DNA of 64,000 bases, taken from NCBI RefSeq assembly GCF_033170155.1, contig NZ_CP137079.1, positions 3,534,001 through 3,598,000 of the forward strand. Direction: 5' to 3'. Below, one piece after another: positions 42,227-50,966 of the stretch. The DNA comes from Raineyella sp. W15-4 (GTDB taxonomy: Bacteria; Actinomycetota; Actinomycetes; Propionibacteriales; Propionibacteriaceae). The notes below the pieces were generated by a model. The model searched no databases. It had not been told where the DNA came from and worked only from the letters and a program-made list of their open reading frames with translations. Each line of letters opens with the position of its first letter. Position 1 is the first letter of the stretch. Made by a program: the position numbers and the translations under genes.

Positions 42227-42252
42227 GCCCTGCGCTCACTCCGGGGGGCCGG

Positions 42253-42663
42253 CTACCGCGGCACCATGGTGTTCGTCACCACCGCCAGCACCCGGTCGGT
42301 GTCGTCGGTCACCCGCACCTGGGCGACGACGAGCGTACGACCGGCCTTGACCAGGGTAGCGACGGCATGGGCGTGGCCCTCCGAGGTATTGGCGATCAGA
42401 TTGGTGCTGGACTGGACCAGCAGCGGGAACTGGCCCTGGGGGACGTGCCGCATCGCCAGCCAGGTGGCGCAGACATCGGCCAGGCCGAACAGCGAGGCCG
42501 CGGAGAACATCCCGGCGATCTGCCGGATCGGCGGCCGCAGCGGCATCCGCAGGTGAACGTGCTCGTCGTCGGCACTGACCGGTTCCAGGCCCAGCGAGAC
42601 GGCGACGTCGTCGACGTCCTCGTAGAAGTCGGCCCACTGCCGATGGAAATCGGGATCGGACAT
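42253..42663 (-). CDS. Hotdog-fold thioesterase, PaaI-like
   Basis: A 136-residue hotdog protein. The pattern HLRMPLRPPIRQIAGMFSAASLFGLADVCATW and LVQSSTNLIANTSEGHA matches PaaI/YbgC-related thioesterases (each part read separately), with the catalytic acidic residue probably in the GLADV helix. It is the last gene of the System A operon, nine bases after the 164-residue protein. It may release a stalled aromatic or acyl-CoA formed by the ligase at 43164. Substrate is not readable. Confidence 0.72.
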   Translation of the reverse strand: MSDPDFHRQWADFYEDVDDVAVSLGLEPVSADDEHVHLRMPLRPPIRQIAGMFSAASLFGLADVCATWLAMRHVPQGQFPLLVQSSTNLIANTSEGHAHAVATLVKAGRTLVVAQVRVTDDTDRVLAVVTNTMVPR

Positions 42664-42672
42664 CGCGGCGCC

Positions 42673-43167
42673 TCAGGTCTGCGGCAGGTCGTCGACGGCG
42701 ATCGACTGGGCGGTCACCCGGGCGGGTTCGGCGACCCACAGCACGACGTCCTCCCCGCCGGGCAGTTCGACCTCGACGACCGACCGCAGCCCGGCCGCCT
42801 CGGCCAGCTGCGCCAGGGCCCGGTCCCCGTCCGGAACGGCGAGGATGATCCGTCGGCACTCCGGGTCCGCACCGAAGAGGCCTTCCACGGCGAGTGCGAC
42901 CCCGCCCGCGGTGCCGCGGGTGACGCCGATCTCCAGGTCGCGTGCGCCCACCGGGTAGCTGTCGCGCAGCCGTGAGGTGAGGGTGTGCCGCACCTGGACG
43001 AGGGTGCCCCCCGCCGATCCGGTGTCCTCTGCCGATCCGGTGTCCTCTGCCGACGTCGTGTCCGTCACCGATGCAGTGTCCCCCGCCGCCCCGGCGTCGA
43101 TCTGCAGCGCCCGCTCCCAGCCGGCGGCGGGCGCTGCGGTGCTGATCGGTCCGATCGGGCGACTCAT
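42673..43167 (-). CDS. Small protein of System A, weakly acetyltransferase-like
   Basis: A 164-residue protein I cannot name. Residues 35-52 contain a short acidic repeat (SAEDTG twice). The C-terminal 100 residues run as predicted strands and helices: VGARDLEIGVTRGT, RRIILAVPDGDRALAQLAEAAGL and VVEVELPGGEDVVLW, which recall the last part of a GNAT fold (helix then two strands) without its acetyl-CoA loop. It overlaps the ligase gene by four bases (ATGA) and lies nine bases before the thioesterase, so it belongs to the same operon. A role next to an acyl-CoA intermediate is only a guess. Confidence 0.5.
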   Translation of the reverse strand: MSRPIGPISTAAPAAGWERALQIDAGAAGDTASVTDTTSAEDTGSAEDTGSAGGTLVQVRHTLTSRLRDSYPVGARDLEIGVTRGTAGGVALAVEGLFGADPECRRIILAVPDGDRALAQLAEAAGLRSVVEVELPGGEDVVLWVAEPARVTAQSIAVDDLPQT

Positions 43168-44780
43168 CGTGCCACCGCCGTCCGGCGCTCGACCACCAGT
43201 CGGCGGATCGCCGGCTTGTCCAGCTTGCCCGCCGCATTGCGCGGCATCACATCGACCGTCCACAGTTCCCGGGGCAGCTTGTACCGGGCCAGCTGCGTCT
43301 CGCCGAAGGCGCGCAGCGCCTCGAGATCGCACTCCTGACCGTCGGCGAACTCGACCACCGCGACCACCGTCTCGCCCCACTTCGGGTCCGGGGTGCCGAC
43401 GACAGCGATGTCGCGGACGCCGGGCAGCCGGTGCAGGGCCCGCTCGACCTCGGCCGGGTAGATGTTCTCGCCGCCGGAGATGATCATGTCCTTGCGGCGG
43501 TCGACGATGAAGTAGAAGCCGTCCTCGTCGCGGTAGCCGATGTCGCCGGAGTGGAACCAGCCGTCCGGGAAGGCCTTCGCGGTCGCCTCGGGATCGTTCC
43601 AGTAGCCGATGGTGACGTTCGGGCCGCGGACGCACAGCTCACCGGAGACGTGCGGCTCGTCGATGTCGGCCCCGGTCGTCACGTCGACCAGCTTGATCTC
43701 GGTGTACGGCATCGGCTCGCCACACGAGCCGGCCTTCACCCCGGTCATCCGGGCCGGCAAGTAGGTGGCGAAGGGGGCGGTCTCGGTCAGCCCCCAGGCC
43801 TGCTGCACGGCCATCCCCTTGGCGGCGTACTCCTGGATCAGCGCCGTCGGCACCGGCGCCCCGGCACAGATCGTCGCCCGCAGGCTGGACATGTCCGCGT
43901 CGTTGAAGACCGCCGACTTGGCCATCGCGATCAGCTGCGCAGGCACCAGGAAGGCGGAGTTGACCCGGTACTTCTCGATGTCCAGCAGCGCCTGCTCGGG
44001 GGTGACCGCGCGGCGTACAACGGTCGCGTTGCCGCGGACGAAGGCCCGGATGGTGAACGAGTTCAGCGCGCCGATGTGGAACAGCGGGGCGGCCGCGTAG
44101 TTCATGTCGCCGGGCCGGGTGTCGACCAGGGTGTCGACGTTGATCGAGTTCCAGAAGATATTGCCGAACGACAGCATCACTCCCTTCGGCAGCCCGGTGG
44201 TGCCGGAGGTGAACATCAGGATGCCGAGGTCGTTCATCGACACCCGCAGCGGCTCGGGGGTCTCGTGCGCGGCGGCCTCGAGCGACCCCATGCCGTTGCT
44301 CACCCGTTCCCACCCGGCCGGTTCGTCGCCGGTCGGCGGCACCGCTTCGTCGTCGTCGATGAGCAGGACGGTGACGTCGTCGAGTCCCTCGACCTCCTGC
44401 AGCACCGCGGCATGTCCCGGTTCCACCACGATCACCAACGGCGCGCCGCGGTCCACCAGGTCGGTGATCTCCTTGGCGGCCAGCCGGAAGTTCAGCGGCA
44501 TGAACACCCCGCCCGACCACCAGGTGCCGAACATCGTGATGAGCATCGAGCGGGAGTTGAGCCCCAGGTAGGCGACCCGGTCGCCCTTCCGTACGCCGTG
44601 GGAGGCGATGTAGTGGGCGAAGCGGCGGACCCGGGCGGCAAATGCGCCGTACGTCCAGTCCTCCCTCTCGTAGACGAGGGCGAGCTTGCCCGGGTGGTAC
44701 TTCGCGACACGTTCGACGTACGTCGTTGGGTTGACGTCGATGTCGTAGATGTTGCCGCGCAGCTCCTCGACGGTGGTCAT
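43164..44780 (-). CDS. Acyl-CoA synthetase, long/medium-chain or aromatic type
   Basis: A 538-residue AMP-forming ligase. The signature MFTSGTTGLPKGV lies near residue 195; AWGLTETAPF, WFHSGDIGYRDEDGFY, DRRKDMIISGGENIYP and the C-terminal catalytic lysine in PRNAAGKLDK follow. It activates a carboxylic acid to its CoA thioester. It is the third gene of the System A operon, after the two dioxygenase subunits, so an aromatic or side-chain acid released by this pathway is a likely substrate; this is inference. The start has GAGGAG upstream. Length and motifs are complete. Confidence 0.9.
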   Translation of the reverse strand: MTTVEELRGNIYDIDVNPTTYVERVAKYHPGKLALVYEREDWTYGAFAARVRRFAHYIASHGVRKGDRVAYLGLNSRSMLITMFGTWWSGGVFMPLNFRLAAKEITDLVDRGAPLVIVVEPGHAAVLQEVEGLDDVTVLLIDDDEAVPPTGDEPAGWERVSNGMGSLEAAAHETPEPLRVSMNDLGILMFTSGTTGLPKGVMLSFGNIFWNSINVDTLVDTRPGDMNYAAAPLFHIGALNSFTIRAFVRGNATVVRRAVTPEQALLDIEKYRVNSAFLVPAQLIAMAKSAVFNDADMSSLRATICAGAPVPTALIQEYAAKGMAVQQAWGLTETAPFATYLPARMTGVKAGSCGEPMPYTEIKLVDVTTGADIDEPHVSGELCVRGPNVTIGYWNDPEATAKAFPDGWFHSGDIGYRDEDGFYFIVDRRKDMIISGGENIYPAEVERALHRLPGVRDIAVVGTPDPKWGETVVAVVEFADGQECDLEALRAFGETQLARYKLPRELWTVDVMPRNAAGKLDKPAIRRLVVERRTAVAR

Positions 44781-44810
44781 CGGCGGTACTCCTCGGGAGG
44801 TCGGGGACGG

Positions 44811-45425
44811 TCAGAAGAAGGTGGAGATGTTCTTGGCGAGCAGCACGTTCGACTCCAGCAGGATCGTCCGCTTCGCCACCCGTAGGGCACCATCGGCGTG
44901 CAGCCGCAGGATGTCGGTGCGGGAGCCGGCGTAGAGGTCGACCTCGCGCTCCAGCCGCGACCGGTAGACCAGGAACGCCGATCGGGCGGTGTACTCGCGG
45001 GGCCCGGCGACCTCCGGCTCGCCCTTGTGGCGGACCGAGACGTTGCTGATCAGGTGCCGGGTCCGCGACGGCGGGTCCTCCGACCAGGCCATCCCGGAGT
45101 CGTAGCGGCGGATCCGCCAGGCCAGCGAGTCCTTCGTCTCGTCGTAGAAGGCGGCCTCGCCGGGCTGGGCGACGGCCAGCGCCTGCTGGCGGCGGGTGCG
45201 GTTGGAGCGGGTCGGCAGCCAGTAGTGCAGGTCGTCGTCGAAGACCTCCAGCCAGTCGGAGTAGCGACCTTCGTCGAGCAGTTCGGCCTCGTGGAAGTAG
45301 AACTGCGCCACCCGGTAGCCGAACTCGGCGTCGACCAGGGTGCCGTCGAGGCGCTGTTCGGCGTCCGCGGCCGGCCCGAAGCCGCCGGTCGGCTCGTCGT
45401 CCTCGGTGACGGCGATGTGCGTCAT
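44811..45425 (-). CDS. Ring-hydroxylating dioxygenase beta subunit, System A
   Basis: A 204-residue small subunit of an aromatic-ring-hydroxylating dioxygenase. It shows the cone-like NTF2 fold signs: FYFHEAELLDEGRYSDWLEVF near residue 42, DDLHYWLP, PPSRTRHLISNVSV and the final RTILLESNVLLAKNISTFF (shown in parts, family end). The beta subunit stabilises the alpha3beta3 hexamer and may shape substrate choice. It follows the alpha gene by 65 bases; AAAGGA precedes the ATG. A longer acidic N-terminus (about 25 residues) differs from the System B counterpart. Confidence 0.9.
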   Translation of the reverse strand: MTHIAVTEDDEPTGGFGPAADAEQRLDGTLVDAEFGYRVAQFYFHEAELLDEGRYSDWLEVFDDDLHYWLPTRSNRTRRQQALAVAQPGEAAFYDETKDSLAWRIRRYDSGMAWSEDPPSRTRHLISNVSVRHKGEPEVAGPREYTARSAFLVYRSRLEREVDLYAGSRTDILRLHADGALRVAKRTILLESNVLLAKNISTFF

Positions 45426-45490
45426 GATCGGTCCTTTCGGTCCGTGGATTCAGGATCGTGGGTCAGGAACGTGGGTCGTACGGTCGGGCC

Positions 45491-46840
45491 TCAGGCCTGT
45501 TCGTGCCAGGCGGGGGTCCGGATCAGCTCGGCCCACCGGCGATAGAAGGCCCGGCCGGCCGAGTCGGAGAGCAGCTCCGAGGTGACTCCGGGGTAGCCGG
45601 GTTCCTGCCGGTCAGTGCCGATCCCCATCTGGTAGTTCAGCGGGGTGGAGTTGGTCATGAAGCCGTGCGCAATCGCCTGGCACTCCGACCAGTTCTCGCC
45701 GTCGTCCTGCTCGAAGATGCCCGACGGGCCGAAGGTGCGCAGGTTGTAGAGCCGCTGGGCCTCGCGGACCTCTTCGGGCATCGACTTGTCGAGGACGGTC
45801 CAGGCCCACACCTCCATCCGGTCCGGGCCCTTGGGGTGCCAGACCCGGATCGAGCCGTTGACCGGAAGGTAGGAGAAGTTGGGGAAGACGGTGCCGTGGC
45901 CATTGGTCAGCGGTCCGGCGACCCGCTCGGCGCCGAGCCGCTCGCGCAGCGCGTCGTAGTCGTACCACTGGTGCACGGTCTTGGCGTCGAACCGGTTGCG
46001 TGGGTGCACCGGGAAGCCGTGGGCGTGTCCGTGGTCGTTGTGGAACTGACGGCCGGTCCGTTCGGCGATCTCCCGCTTCGGGCCCTGGCCGGTCGGCGAG
46101 AGCACCTGCAGGGCCGAGGCGTGCGACATGTTGACGTGGTACCAGTCGGTGGCGAACTGCTCGGCGGCGAGCTTCCAGTTGCCCTGCAGCACCCACTTCA
46201 TCACCCCGCCGACGACGACGGTCCCCTCCGGATCGCGGTCGAGCAGCGCGTCGAGATACCACCGCATGTCACCGAGGTCCTCCGCCAGCGGCATCGCGTC
46301 GGGGTCCCAGTTGCCGAAGATCAGGCCGTGGTACTCCTGCACATTCGGCACCTCGACCAGGCCCCAGTCCTCGCGGCGGAACTGCTCCGGGTAGCCGCCG
46401 CCGTTCGGCACCGAGATGAGCGCGCCATCGAGGCCGAAGGACCAGCCGTGGTACGTGCAGGTGAAGGCCTTGGCCTGGCCCTCGTCGGCCCGGCAGACCC
46501 GGGCGCCCCGGTGTCGGCAGGAGTTGAGGTAGGCCCGGATCCGGCGCTGCTTGTCCATCGTGACGATGATCGGGTCCTCACCCATGAACGTCTGGAAGAA
46601 GTCGCCGGGCTTGCGGAACTGGTCGGTGTGGGCCAGGAAGAGCCAGCTGCGGGCGAAGATCCGGCGCATCTCGGTGTCGTAGACGGTACGGTCGGTGAAG
46701 ACCGCCCGGTCCACCAGGCCGGCCTCCGGGTCGACCATCGTCGAGACGTCGGTGGCCGGGTCCAGCCCTTCGGGGCGGCGCAGGGTCGAGGCGGCCGCGG
46801 CGGCGCCGCGCAGACCGTTCGGCGAGAATGAGGTGGGCAT
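45491..46840 (-). CDS. Ring-hydroxylating dioxygenase alpha subunit, System A
   Basis: A 449-residue large subunit that inserts both atoms of O2 into an aromatic ring to give a cis-dihydrodiol. The Rieske cluster ligands are Cys108, His110, Cys128 and His131 (CRHRG and CTYHGWSF). The mononuclear iron ligands are Asp232-adjacent His235 and His240 in TDWYHVNMSH. ATG 46840 follows AAGGAG. The gene is first in its operon, behind a gap that contains two copies of CCGTTCCGAACCTTGG. No ferredoxin or reductase gene lies beside it, so it may borrow electrons from System B (61351-62948) or from elsewhere. The substrate is unknown. Confidence 0.9.
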   Translation of the reverse strand: MPTSFSPNGLRGAAAAASTLRRPEGLDPATDVSTMVDPEAGLVDRAVFTDRTVYDTEMRRIFARSWLFLAHTDQFRKPGDFFQTFMGEDPIIVTMDKQRRIRAYLNSCRHRGARVCRADEGQAKAFTCTYHGWSFGLDGALISVPNGGGYPEQFRREDWGLVEVPNVQEYHGLIFGNWDPDAMPLAEDLGDMRWYLDALLDRDPEGTVVVGGVMKWVLQGNWKLAAEQFATDWYHVNMSHASALQVLSPTGQGPKREIAERTGRQFHNDHGHAHGFPVHPRNRFDAKTVHQWYDYDALRERLGAERVAGPLTNGHGTVFPNFSYLPVNGSIRVWHPKGPDRMEVWAWTVLDKSMPEEVREAQRLYNLRTFGPSGIFEQDDGENWSECQAIAHGFMTNSTPLNYQMGIGTDRQEPGYPGVTSELLSDSAGRAFYRRWAELIRTPAWHEQA

Positions 46841-46989
46841 CGGTGCTCCTTCGGCGGCAGGGTGCGCGCGCCTCGACGGGCCATGGGCTGCCCGGGCCGA
46901 GTGCCGCGCTGCTACTCGTCGTCCGGCCTCCCCGACGGGGTCACCGGCACACCTCCAGTGAACCCGATGTGAGCCGCAACACGCAGCAA

Positions 46990-47043
46990 CCGTTCCGAAC
47001 CTTGGGGTGATGACTTGACACCACCAGCCGTTCCGAACCTTGG
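46990..47043. promoter_or_regulatory. Direct repeats CCGTTCCGAACCTTGG, candidate operator
   Basis: Two exact 16-base copies occur at 46990-47005 and 47028-47043, 38 bases apart. The second continues to GGAAC, so GTTCC...GGAAC makes a dyad. CGTTCC also appears at 47068. They lie between TetR and the System A dioxygenase, where its promoter must be, and related GGAACG/GAACGG sites occur near 47909. Confidence 0.6.
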
Positions 47044-47139
47044 AACGTACGGGTCGAGCCAGCGGTCGTTCCGATCGACAGCACGGCGCCGGCCAACAAC
47101 GGGGCCTCGCGCCGGGAATCACTCCATCGAGGCCGGGCG

Positions 47140-47763
47140 TCACTCCATCGACAGAGCCACCGCATGCAGGGCGTCCACCGCATCGACGATCACCGGCCCG
47201 GGATCGTCGACCTCTCCCGCCTGCGCGGAGATGAACGTGCCGTCGAAGAAGGCCAGCGCCAGCGGCAGCAGCCGACCGGCGACCCGGGCCGCCCGTTCCT
47301 CCCCCCAGGCCAGGTAGGCGTCGGCGAGGTTGCCGCGCAGCCCGGCGATGCCGCGGGCCCGGACGTGGCGCACCTGCTCGCGGACCGAGGCCTCCCCCTC
47401 GACCCCCATCGTGAAGGCCAGGTAGAGCCGCAGGAAGGAAGGGTGGTCGAGGACGGCGCGGACGCTGCCGGCAATCACCGCCCGTAGCCGCTCCCGCGGC
47501 TCCGCCACAGAATCGTCCGCCTGGGCGGCGACCACCGCCTCCAGGAACGCCGTCTCGCCGCGCTCCATCACCGCGGCCAGCACCCCCGCCTTGGACGAGA
47601 AGTGCCAGTAGATCGAGCTTGACGGCACGCCCGATTCCTTGATCAGTTCGGCCATCCCGGTCCCGCCGTACCCCTTGCGCGACATCAGCCGCTCCGCGGC
47701 GTCGAGCACGGCATCACGGGCTGCCTGGCCACGATCCGCCGGCTGATGGGGCTTCTGGGACAT
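47140..47763 (-). CDS. TetR-family regulator of System A
   Basis: A 207-residue TetR protein. The helix-turn-helix region is residues 20-65 (DAVLDAAERLMSRKGYGGTG, then MAELIKESGVPSSSIYWHF), and the rest is an all-helical ligand-binding domain with no recognisable ligand set. It lies between the System A operon and the divergent hydroxylase gene at 47986. Two kinds of CGTTCC site flank it, so it may control both. The start is ATG 47763. The effector is presumably an aromatic acid or its metabolite, an inference. Confidence 0.88.
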   Translation of the reverse strand: MSQKPHQPADRGQAARDAVLDAAERLMSRKGYGGTGMAELIKESGVPSSSIYWHFSSKAGVLAAVMERGETAFLEAVVAAQADDSVAEPRERLRAVIAGSVRAVLDHPSFLRLYLAFTMGVEGEASVREQVRHVRARGIAGLRGNLADAYLAWGEERAARVAGRLLPLALAFFDGTFISAQAGEVDDPGPVIVDAVDALHAVALSME

Positions 47764-47869
47764 GCCCGCATCCTACGGACGTACCGCCGTCCGGACCGCC
47801 CGGGGAACACGACCACGCTGCTCTGCCATCACCCCAGCCGGCACCGCCATTGCGATCGGAACCACCCTC

Positions 47870-47929
47870 TTGACCACTGATGTGATCTGACTTACATTTT
47901 TGCGCACTGGAACGATCCATCCAGAACGG
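47870..47929 (+). promoter_or_regulatory. Promoter and possible operator for the hydroxylase gene
   Basis: TTGACC at 47870 and TTACAT at 47892 are separated by 16 bases and stand out in an unusually AT-rich stretch. GGAACG (47909) and AGAACGG (47923) follow the expected transcription start and match the half-sites of the repeats near 47.0 kb. Confidence 0.55.
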
Positions 47930-47985
47930 CAAGGATGCCGGCACTCCGACACCGATGCCGGCACACGACGAACAGGAATCCTCCG

Positions 47986-49653
47986 ATGACGCAGGACACC
48001 CCCACCAGCTACGCCGCCGATGTCGCGATCATCGGCTACGGCCCCGCCGGCGTGACGGCCGCCACCTACCTCGGCATGAACGACGTGCCGGTGATCGTCC
48101 TGGAGAAGGACGCCGATCTTTACAGCCGCGCCCGGGCGGTGACGGTCAACGACTGGACGATGCGGATCTTCCAGGACTTCGGGATCGATGCAATCGTCAA
48201 GCAGGACATGGACATCGCCCGCGCCCTGATCTGGAAGACGTACGACCGGAAGATCATCTTCCGACTCGGCTTCACCGACGGCGGGCTGGGTCACGCCCCG
48301 TCGTACATGATCTACCAGCCGACGATGGAGCGGGAGATCCGCCGCAACGCCGAGCGGTACGGCAGCATCGATCTGCGGCTCGGGCACAGCTTCCTCGGGA
48401 TGACCCAGGACGAGGACGGCGTCACCATTCGGGCCGAGGATGCCGACCGCCGGCCGTACGAGTTCCGCGTCCGCCGGGTGCTGGGCACCGACGGCGGCTC
48501 CTCCCGGGTCCGCAAGGAGCTCGGCTTCAGCATGATCGGCGAGACCCGACCGCGCCGCTGGCTGGTGGTCGACGGCGAGGTCACCCGGTGGTGGCCGGAG
48601 TGCAACGAGCTGGTCTTCTGGTCCGATCCGGAACGCCCGGTGGTCGACATCCCGCTGGCCAAGGGCAACCACCGCTGGGAGATCCCGCTCCAGCAGGGCG
48701 AGAGCGACGCCGACTACGACACCGAGGCCAAGGTCTGGGCCCGGCTGCGGACCCTCGGCATCGACGAGAGCAACGCCCGGATCAAGGGCTGGGCGTTCTA
48801 CAGCCACCACCTGCGCCACCTCGACGCCTGGCGCGACCGGCACGCCACGGTGATCGGCGACGCCGCCCACCTGATGCCGCCGTGGGCCGGCCAGGGCATG
48901 CAGTCGGCGATCCGCGACGCCCAGAACGCCGCCTGGAAGTACGCCCTGGTCGCCAAGGGCCTGGCGGGCGAGGACATCCTCGACACGATCCGCAGCGAGC
49001 GCTCGCCCCACGTCGAGATGATGACCGAGATGTCGAAGCAGCTCGGCTTCCTGATCGAGGGCGCCGACCCGAAGCTGATCGCGCTGCGCAACACCCTCGG
49101 CCCCTACCTGATGCACCTGCCGGGGCTGTCGAGGAAGATGCTGCCGACCACCGCGACCAACCGGTTCGAGCACGGCTGGGTCACCGGGATGCCGGCGAAG
49201 TCGAACGCGCTGGGTCGGATGGTCCCCCAGCCGGAGGTGTACGACACGCTGGGCATCGTCCACCGGCTCGACGACCTGATCGGTCAGGGCTTCGTGGCGT
49301 TCGGCCTCGACCGCGACCCGCGCGAACTGATGACCGCCGAGCAGACCGCGGGCTGGGCCGCGCTCGGGACCCGGTTCATGTCCGTGGTCGGCTCGGCGTC
49401 GTCGCGCAGTGACACGGACACGGTCGTCGACCACACCGGCACCCTGACCCGTTGGCTGAGGAAGTACGGCGCCACCGTCGTCGTGCTGCGTCCCGACCGC
49501 TTCGTCGCCGCGGCCGACCCGACCGGCCTCGACGTGCCGCCGGCGCGCGGCAACCTCGACGGTGTCGGGAATCCGACGAGCAGGTCCGCGGCCACCCGGC
49601 AGCGGAGCCCGCGGGACCTTGTCACCTCGGTGCGCGCCGCGCTCACCTTCTGA
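47986..49653 (+). CDS. FAD aromatic monooxygenase, MhpA-like
   Basis: A 555-residue flavoprotein monooxygenase of the MhpA/phenol-hydroxylase-like family. The FAD-binding motif GYGPAG is at 17-22, DGGSSRVRKELG around 170 and the second FAD motif GDAAHLMPPWAGQGMQSAIRD (in parts) near 290. Residues 500-535 are glycine- and arginine-rich and hydrophilic. MhpA adds a hydroxyl ortho to an existing one in 3-(3-hydroxyphenyl)propionate; an equivalent monohydroxylated aromatic acid is the likely substrate. ATG 47986 follows AGGA at eight bases. It is followed by the extradiol dioxygenase gene after 162 bases, whose product would cleave the resulting catechol. Confidence 0.82.
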   Translation: MTQDTPTSYAADVAIIGYGPAGVTAATYLGMNDVPVIVLEKDADLYSRARAVTVNDWTMRIFQDFGIDAIVKQDMDIARALIWKTYDRKIIFRLGFTDGGLGHAPSYMIYQPTMEREIRRNAERYGSIDLRLGHSFLGMTQDEDGVTIRAEDADRRPYEFRVRRVLGTDGGSSRVRKELGFSMIGETRPRRWLVVDGEVTRWWPECNELVFWSDPERPVVDIPLAKGNHRWEIPLQQGESDADYDTEAKVWARLRTLGIDESNARIKGWAFYSHHLRHLDAWRDRHATVIGDAAHLMPPWAGQGMQSAIRDAQNAAWKYALVAKGLAGEDILDTIRSERSPHVEMMTEMSKQLGFLIEGADPKLIALRNTLGPYLMHLPGLSRKMLPTTATNRFEHGWVTGMPAKSNALGRMVPQPEVYDTLGIVHRLDDLIGQGFVAFGLDRDPRELMTAEQTAGWAALGTRFMSVVGSASSRSDTDTVVDHTGTLTRWLRKYGATVVVLRPDRFVAAADPTGLDVPPARGNLDGVGNPTSRSAATRQRSPRDLVTSVRAALTF

Positions 49654-49815
49654 CCCGGCACAGGGCCTCCTCTGACCCGGCACAGCGCTGAACCGACACC
49701 GCGCTGCCGGGCCGCGACATCCCGGCCCGCCCCCGACCCCCGCCCGACATCCCTCATCCCGATACCCCGCATCGATACCGATGCCCCCGCATCCCCCACC
49801 TCAAGGAGAACTCCG

Positions 49816-50736
49816 ATGATCCGATCCCTCGGCTACGCCGGCTTCACCTCGCCCCGCCACGAGGAGTGGCTCGACTGGGGCCCGACCTACCTCGGCCTGG
49901 AGGTCGCCGCCCGACGCGGCGGCGACGGTGCCGTACGCCTCCGGATGGACGACAACGAATACCGGCTGGCCATCCATCCCGGTGACCGCGACGACCTGGC
50001 CTACATCGGCTGGACCGTCGACAGCCCCGCCGACCTCGCTGCGCTCGAACAGCGGCTCCGCGCCGCAGGCCTCGAGGTCACCCGCGAGACCGAGTTGTGC
50101 GCCGAGCGCGGTGCGGTCGAGCTGATCTCCTTCGCGGATCCGTTCGGTCTGCGCAACGAGGTCGCCTGGGGTCTGACCACCTACCCACACAGCTTCCGTC
50201 CCGGGCGGCCGATGGACGGTTTCGTCACCGGCGACGGCGGGCTGGGGCACATCGTGCTGATCACGCCGAGCCTGGAACAGTCGGAGGGCTTCTACTGCGG
50301 TCTGCTCGGCCTGGGCCTCACCGACGAGATCCAGCCGACGAACGGCCCGCGGATCCACTTCTACCACTGCAATCCGCGCCACCACTCGCTGGCGATGGCC
50401 GAGATCCCGGGCATCACCGGGGTCCAGCACGTGATGCTGGAGACCCGCTCGCTCGACGACGTGGGTACCGCGCTGGATCTGCTGAAGACTGACGGGCAGA
50501 CCATCCAGATGGACATGGGCCGGCACACCAACGACCGGATGACCTCGTTCTACGTCCGTACGCCGGCCGCCTTCGACATCGAGTACGGCTGGGGCGGGTT
50601 GCTGGTCGACCACGAGCACTCCCGCCCGCACCGCTACGCGTCGATCAGCGTCTGGGGCCACCAGAACGAGTCCGGTGAGCTGCCACCGCCGGCGATCATC
50701 CACCCGGTCGGCGTCCCCGAGGTCGTCGGGGTCTGA
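49816..50736 (+). CDS. Type I extradiol ring-cleavage dioxygenase
   Basis: A 306-residue two-domain vicinal-oxygen-chelate enzyme, like BphC and HsaC, that cleaves catechols next to the hydroxyl pair. The iron ligands are His145 (GLGHIVL), His205 (GVQHVML) and Glu256 (FDIEYGWGG). The N-terminal domain (1-125) is the non-catalytic half. The start follows AAGGAGA. It is the last gene of the plus-strand pair with the hydroxylase. A second, unrelated extradiol enzyme is encoded at 55315, so the island has two routes of ring opening. Confidence 0.9.
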   Translation: MIRSLGYAGFTSPRHEEWLDWGPTYLGLEVAARRGGDGAVRLRMDDNEYRLAIHPGDRDDLAYIGWTVDSPADLAALEQRLRAAGLEVTRETELCAERGAVELISFADPFGLRNEVAWGLTTYPHSFRPGRPMDGFVTGDGGLGHIVLITPSLEQSEGFYCGLLGLGLTDEIQPTNGPRIHFYHCNPRHHSLAMAEIPGITGVQHVMLETRSLDDVGTALDLLKTDGQTIQMDMGRHTNDRMTSFYVRTPAAFDIEYGWGGLLVDHEHSRPHRYASISVWGHQNESGELPPPAIIHPVGVPEVVGV

Positions 50737-50856
50737 CCGGCATCGAGCACGTGGCGTCATCGCCGACGGCCTCGGCGCACTCGGCCAGGCCGACCGAGCC
50801 GTTCCTGACGAAGGGGCGTGATGGTTGGCGGCCCGGGCGCCGCGTGGCCGCGTGCG

Positions 50857-50910
50857 CGTTTCGCCCACGCGTTTGTGGGGGTAGTCCAGCACAAACACGT
50901 GGGCGAAACG
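50857..50910. terminator. Long hairpin between convergent genes
   Basis: GTTTCGCCCACGCGTTTGTG (50858-50877) pairs with CACAAACACGTGGGCGAAAC (50890-50909), with a single G-T type mismatch and a 12-base loop. It lies between the extradiol dioxygenase stop and the exported-protein stop on the opposite strand, as a bidirectional terminator would. Confidence 0.7.
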
Positions 50911-50966
50911 TACCTCCGAAACTGACACCGACACCTCGGCACGGCGGCCCCGATGTCCTGTCATCG

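Noticed and set aside
46841-47139. A small protein gene in the gap between TetR and the dioxygenase
   Set aside because: Frames there are short, lack ribosome sites and overlap the repeated CCGTTCC boxes; a regulatory region explains it better.
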